Source: Planoprotostelium fungivorum
Lineage: Eukaryota > Evosea > Variosea > Cavosteliida > Cavosteliaceae
DNA length: 10,126 bases
Assembly (NCBI GenBank): GCA_003024175.1
Contig: MDYQ01000457.1
Location: 1 to 10,126, forward strand
Reading direction: 5' to 3'
Both the position numbers and the translations under genes were made by a program. The notes beneath the pieces are model-generated. The model was not told where the DNA came from. It was given only the letters and a program-made list of their open reading frames with translations, and made no database searches. Positions 7,269-10,126 of the stretch are shown here, piece by piece. Positions within the stretch are counted from its first letter, which is position 1. Each line of letters opens with the position of its first letter.

Positions 7269-8195
7269 ATGGACACCAAGACTTTGACCGCAAATCCCGT
7301 ACCTGCTATCGACGACGTCGCTTACAACTGGGGCGCTGAACGTCTAGCCACCCTATCGCCCGGAGATCTCGCCCAAATTATCGTCGGGTGGAGGAACGAG
7401 TGTCAACGTCTTCTTGCCGCGCAGAACGAAAATGCCACACAGGCATGTGTTCGCTATGAGGCCACACATTATAGATAATCTTGTTAACGAACTGTCAGTT
7501 GTAAGTACAATACATGTTCGTGGAACGGACACTTATTGACACGACACAGGCTACACTGCCCGACCGCGTCAGTTATATTAATACCGACAGCGACGAGTAT
7601 AAGCGCTGTCGTACAAAAGTCGTCCACGCCTGTCGCAAGGAAGGCGAAAAAGGTATTCGAAGCCGTCTTCGCACTGCTGAGCGCAAATGGACTGACAGAA
7701 GAGCCGAAATAGCGATCGCAGAGAAGGAGGCCCGTGTCCACGCAATGGAAAAAGTGAGTAATATTCATCATACCAGATATATATTGAAGTATACAGAGAG
7801 TACTCATGAGATTACTCAACAAAAAGGCCCTTTTAACTACAGAAAAGGAGGCTGTGGTTGAGGCTAAAATCCGCATCGATAGACAGATTGACAACTTGAA
7901 CAAACAACGTCGTAATATCAAGATGAAGCCAGTTCTCATCGGTGACATAGACGAATATAGAAAGGTCTCGAGAGATATTGGTCGGGATGGCTCACTCGAC
8001 GCCAGAAGAGCATTAATCAGACAGTACCGTAATGGGCCCATCATTGAAGAGGTCAACTCCGATGATGAAGACAACGTTGTCGATTTAGAGCACACTGATA
8101 ATGAAGAAGATCCCGAGGGTGTGCCCACCAAAGAAGACTTTAAATTTATTGATAACTCTCAACTAGCCAAAGATTTTGGCATTCTAAGAATGTAG
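7269..8195 (+). CDS. Three-exon gene for a charged coiled-coil protein of unknown function
   Basis: The start ATG has a strong context (CCCAACATGG). Exon 1 begins MDTKTLTANPVPAIDDVAYN and reads on to NATQACVRYEA. A one-base frame change is then needed to reach HIIDNLVNELSV, just before intron 1 (7501-7549, GTAAGT to ACACAG, 49 nt). Exon 2 (7550-7753) starts ATLPDRVSYINTDSDEY and ends EARVHAMEK. Intron 2 is 7754-7796 (GTGAGT to TACAG, 43 nt) or, alternatively, 7758-7842 (85 nt); both keep the frame. Exon 3 runs through IRIDRQIDNLNKQRRN, an acidic patch (VNSDDEDNVVDLEHTDNEED) and KDFGILRM to TAG. The product, about 280 residues, is Lys/Arg/Glu-rich and probably helical from exon 2 to mid exon 3. 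No domain is recognised. The frame change means either a disabled gene, a sequencing error or an undetected intron. Confidence 0.6.
7501..7549 (+). other. Intron 1 of the coiled-coil gene
   Basis: GTAAGT donor and ACACAG acceptor, 49 nt. It joins frame HIIDNLVNELSV to ATLPDRVSYI in phase 0, removing stop codons between them. Confidence 0.6.
7754..7796 (+). other. Intron 2 of the coiled-coil gene (preferred model)
   Basis: GTGAGT donor after codon AAA and acceptor GTATACAG, 43 nt, phase 0, restoring the frame of exon 3. The competing model uses donor GTAATA at 7758 and acceptor CTACAG ending at 7842; it also restores the frame and gives a smoother joint (MEKVKKEAVVEAK). Confidence 0.5.
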
Positions 8196-8205
8196 AGATA
8201 TTATG

Positions 8206-8211
8206 AATAAA
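8206..8211 (+). terminator. AATAAA polyadenylation signal of the plus-strand gene
   Basis: A canonical AATAAA 10 bases after the TAG at 8193-8195, in AT-rich sequence. This supports that stop as the true gene end. Confidence 0.55.
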
Positions 8212-8467
8212 TAACAATACATTATTGTGTCATTTATATCCCCACAGTGTTTGTGTCGCCCAAAAATTTGCGCTCGTGACGTCATCACATGTCAGCTGTC
8301 CTGCGCCATTACGTATAGCACATTTCGCCGATGATGAAGCAAAACGAATCTTTATGCGTAAACTTAGTGGAATTCACCATGAGTTCTCTTAGTTCTTCAC
8401 CAAAATTACGTAATGTATCAACAAAAGGCAATGAAGTCTACAACAGTACACCACAATTTACAAAAAT
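8212..8467. other. Intergenic gap between convergent 3' ends
   Basis: No convincing gene. It contains a perfect TGACGTCA (CRE/ATF-type) palindrome at 8277-8284. A plus-strand frame from the ATG at 8331 is open to 8585 but runs into the opposite gene's 3' end and looks random. Confidence 0.45.
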
Positions 8468-8473
8468 TTTATT
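8468..8473 (-). terminator. AATAAA polyadenylation signal of the minus-strand gene
   Basis: AATAAA on the minus strand (TTTATT on plus), 57 bases beyond the TAA at 8530-8532. It fits the proposed end of the membrane-protein gene. Confidence 0.5.
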
Positions 8474-8529
8474 TAATACCAAGAGATTTATAAATTCGTT
8501 TATTTCTATTTATAATCTATCTGGTCGTC

Positions 8530-9345
8530 TTATTCCAATTCCGTGGTCTCAATGTCTGCTGATTCAACACTCTGGAATGGTCTGACTCGGTTGTTGGTGA
8601 ATACAGTAGCTCGGACGGTGTTCCATCCAACTCTGAGATGACCTTGTATGTGCCCAAGGAATGCAGGGAGCTGAGGTCTTTGGGGTGGAAATCTGTTGAT
8701 GAGAGCAACGGTGAGACTGATGGAGTCTTTGAGAGCGTTGTAGCTTGATGACAAAGAGGTCCAGATTCAAGAGTTTGTACCGATGAAGAAGGAGGCGATA
8801 TTGATTGCCAGGGAGATAAATAGAACACCAATGAGTACAAGAAGGGCAGATGTACTGGGTTAAGCTTAATATATTGTCAAATAATGTCGAGGACTGAGCG
8901 AAATTAAATAGAAAGATAAGAATATAAATTTGAAATAAGTTTTGAATTTTCGTATTATATAACGTAACGCAGCCAAAACGACGCCGTAGGGCCGTCGCTG
9001 TGCGAGCTAGAGCCTGAGAGGTCCGTAGAGCCCCATAGAGGCCCATAGAGCCCCATAGAGGTCCTGGGGACACCGCGACGAGAATATAGAGAATATAAAG
9101 AGAATAAAGAAGGGTCGAGACTCACCGGCAGGGGCGGTCTGGGCGGCAGTACCGTCGACATAATAGGTTCCCGGTGCAATAGTTGAGAGATTGCCAGCGC
9201 CTGTACGACATGCAGGATCGGAGTAAACTGCGATTGAGCTGGGATTCAGCGGAAACTTGGAGGCAAGGACATTGGCATCTTGTGCAGAGGGATAACTATA
9301 CTGGTCTGTGGCATCTCCATTCTTAGGACGATAGATAAATGCCAT
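8530..9345 (-). CDS. Small membrane protein gene, four-exon model, unknown family
   Basis: The start ATG (9343-9345) has an ideal context (ACAATGGC). Exon 1 (9345-9126) gives MAFIYRPKNGDATDQYSYPS through PGTYYVDGTAAQTAPA. A clear intron (9125-9064, GTGAGT to CCCCAG, 62 nt) leads to exon 2 (9063-8964: PLWGSMGLYGALRTSQALA...RRFGCV), which includes a 10-bp tandem repeat. An AT-rich putative intron (8963-8855, acceptor TTAACCCAG) precedes exon 3 (8854-8781), a textbook transmembrane helix (ALLVLIGVLFISLAINIASF). A fourth exon (8726-8530) encodes DSISLTVALINRFPPQRPQ and ends SVESADIETTELE before TAA. All joints keep the frame; about 196 residues result. Exon 1 and its donor are the best supported. 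If the last intron (8780-8727, 54 nt, AAG acceptor) is not real, a TGA at 8767-8769 truncates the protein. No family is recognised. Confidence 0.5.
8855..8963 (-). other. Probable AT-rich intron 2 of the membrane-protein gene
   Basis: This strongly AT-rich 109-nt stretch between two coding-like segments begins GTTATA (weak donor) and ends TTAACCCAG on the minus strand. It joins the phases correctly (AC|T codon). The donor is the uncertain part. Confidence 0.4.
9011..9060. repeat. 10-bp tandem repeat beside a splice acceptor
   Basis: Four clear units (GTCCGTAGAG, CCCCATAGAG, GCCCATAGAG, CCCCATAGAG; 9021-9060) and a degenerate fifth (AGCCTGAGAG). It lies within exon 2 of the minus-strand gene, directly after the acceptor at 9064, and makes Gly/Leu/Tyr/Trp-rich peptide in all three frames. 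Confidence 0.85.
9064..9125 (-). other. Intron 1 of the membrane-protein gene
   Basis: Minus-strand GTGAGT donor and pyrimidine-rich tract ending GTGTCCCCAG, 62 nt. Without splicing, the exon 1 frame loses its sense at the donor and stops at 9007-9009. Confidence 0.65.
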
Positions 9346-9481
9346 TGTTTGTCTATTAACACTTCAGAGGTCTACACACAATATAATCCAACACCGACGT
9401 CGAAATGCCGAGAGACCAAGCGTTCGGTCGAGCGTATCGAATTACCTTTTGAATATTCGAGGTGGCGGTGTTCGGCGACGG
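9346..9481 (-). promoter_or_regulatory. Leader and proximal upstream region of the membrane-protein gene
   Basis: Upstream flank of the minus-strand ATG. On the minus strand there is a possible donor (AAAAG|GTAATTCG, near 9448) and a possible acceptor (GTGTGTAG, near 9374), so a spliced 5' leader is possible. No TATA box lies close to the ATG. Confidence 0.3.
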
Positions 9482-9538
9482 GATGTGATGGACAAGATCA
9501 GATGCGATGGATGAGATCTGATGTGACGGTCAGAGAAT
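9482..9538. repeat. 19-bp tandem repeat, about three degenerate copies
   Basis: Units start at 9482, 9501 and 9520: GATGTGATGGACAAGATCA, GATGCGATGGATGAGATCT, then a diverged GATGTGACGGTCAGAGAAT. It lies about 140-195 bp upstream of the minus-strand start codon. Confidence 0.65.
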
Positions 9539-9596
9539 ATAAACATACACCAACGTCTATAGCATGTATCTAATTTTTGGTTGAGGCGTATATTAT

Positions 9597-9900
9597 TTAC
9601 CTCGTGGATGGCTTGGATTGTGGCCCACGGCGAATGGACGGTGGACGAGACGGACTCGAAACCTGAAATGAACGTCAGAAAAGACGAAGACAAACCGACG
9701 TTGGGTCGGGCGTGTTGTTACCTAGAGAAATGCTCGAAGGGTCTTCGAACGGACAGTGGAATACGGACCCAAGATCTGGAATAGAGTCAGAATGAGAGTT
9801 GCATGAACACGTCGGCGAGGTATCATTACCTGTGGACGCTCGAGACGAAGTCTAAGAAAATACGGCGCGATACGGACCGAAGACCTGAAAAGAAATATCG
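9597..9900 (-). repeat. Three ~110-bp degenerate repeats shaped like exon plus intron
   Basis: On the plus strand each unit starts TTACCT (9597, 9718, 9826). Some 40-55 bp later each has an ACGGAC..AA..CTG block (9650, 9763, 9872). Read on the minus strand, these are an acceptor (..CAG|[AG]T[CT]TT..GTCCGT) and a donor (AG|GTAA[ACT]). They bound exon-like segments 9884-9830 (55 nt), 9775-9722 (54 nt) and 9662-9601 (62 nt), separated by intron-like segments of 54 and 59 nt. Both introns have TTCTGAC close to the acceptor, as in fungal branch sites. One frame is open across the three segments (SWVRIPLSVRRPFEHFS in the middle), but it meets a stop in the next candidate exon. It may be a spliced leader, a decayed repeat gene or a non-coding RNA. 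Confidence 0.5.
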
Positions 9901-10126
9901 AAGCGAAAATTTCCGCAAAACAGCCCAGCCAGCCCTGGCACTTTGTGTCTCAACTTGTATTTGTTATACAATGCTGTGATTGTCACCAACACTGTTCAAA
10001 GCAGGCTCAAGATGTCTGGAAAGTGTTGTTATAGTCTGTACAGGTAATAGAGAGGTGTTGTAAGGAAGCGTAGAATCGATTTGTGATTCCGAGTTGTAGA
10101 CCAAAATATTGGAAAGAGATATCTCC
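9901..10126. other. Right end of the window, no gene recognised
   Basis: No long frame, repeat family or RNA gene is visible. A GC-rich, partly self-complementary patch (CAGCCCAGCCAGCCCTGGC) lies near 9921-9939. Confidence 0.5.

Noticed and set aside
7388-7424. A 37-nt intron (GTGGAG to GCGCAG) that would fix the frame change in exon 1 of the coiled-coil gene
   Set aside because: Too short, with a weak donor and no pyrimidine tract. It would also discard the most protein-like part of exon 1.
7484-8131. 215-codon minus-strand frame, Ser/Leu-rich
   Set aside because: It is antisense to exons 2 and 3 of the plus-strand gene and crosses both introns. It has no sense of its own.
8331-8585. 84-codon plus-strand frame from an ATG at 8331
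   Set aside because: Low-complexity Ser/Asn/Thr composition, no signals, and it overlaps the 3' end of the opposite gene including its polyA signal.
9581-9784. 67-codon plus-strand frame ending GIRTQDLE
   Set aside because: TTG start, and it lies across the degenerate repeat units whose splice-like signals are on the other strand.
1-10126. CRISPR array, tRNA or rRNA gene, or bacterial operon features
   Set aside because: No spaced palindromic repeats, no tRNA cloverleaf signature and no ribosome binding sites were seen. Intron-bearing genes mark this as eukaryotic.

Overview
The window looks like eukaryotic nuclear DNA. It has intron-bearing genes with short GT-AG introns (about 43-109 nt), AATAAA signals after stop codons, good start contexts (AAC-ATG-G and ACA-ATG-G), and decayed mobile-element genes. 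The short introns, and two intron-like segments with a TTCTGAC branch-like motif just before CAG, suggest a fungus or another compact-genome eukaryote. The species cannot be named from the sequence.

Region 1 (1 to about 5,030) is one end of a Maverick/Polinton-like element (self-synthesising DNA transposon, or polinton/adintovirus-type virus relic). It carries an rve-family integrase on the minus strand (left edge to 1039). A protein-primed-type family B DNA polymerase lies divergently on the plus strand (1150-4881). The polymerase starts with an OTU-like protease domain and a C2H2 finger, followed by the exonuclease and palm motifs. Both genes are broken. The integrase has a TAA, a two-residue deletion in its active-site loop and a 3' frameshift. 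The polymerase has a scrambled ExoII region and a deletion between motifs B and C. This block is almost free of CpG (about 8 by eye in 4.86 kb), while the rest of the window is CpG-rich, so the two parts have different histories. No capsid, packaging ATPase or maturation protease gene is in view; any would lie left of the window.

Region 2 (about 5,030 to 7,150) is mostly non-coding. It holds a 27-bp/54-bp Pro/Ser-encoding tandem repeat on the minus strand, a pair of ATCACGTGAT palindromes, a possible 57-codon ORF, and a second, unrelated and badly decayed integrase (about 6224-7000, plus strand). Three in-frame TAG codons of that remnant fall where glutamine would be expected.

Region 3 (7,269 to 9,345) has two genes arranged tail to tail. 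One is a plus-strand coiled-coil/acidic-tail protein in three exons. The other is a minus-strand small membrane protein that can be modelled in four exons. Their AATAAA signals, at 8206 and 8468, face each other. Neither product is recognised.

Region 4 (9,346-10,126) is the upstream flank of the minus-strand gene. It contains a 19-bp tandem repeat and three degenerate copies, about 110 bp apart, of a unit that looks like a short exon plus a short intron on the minus strand. The last 240 bp show nothing identifiable.
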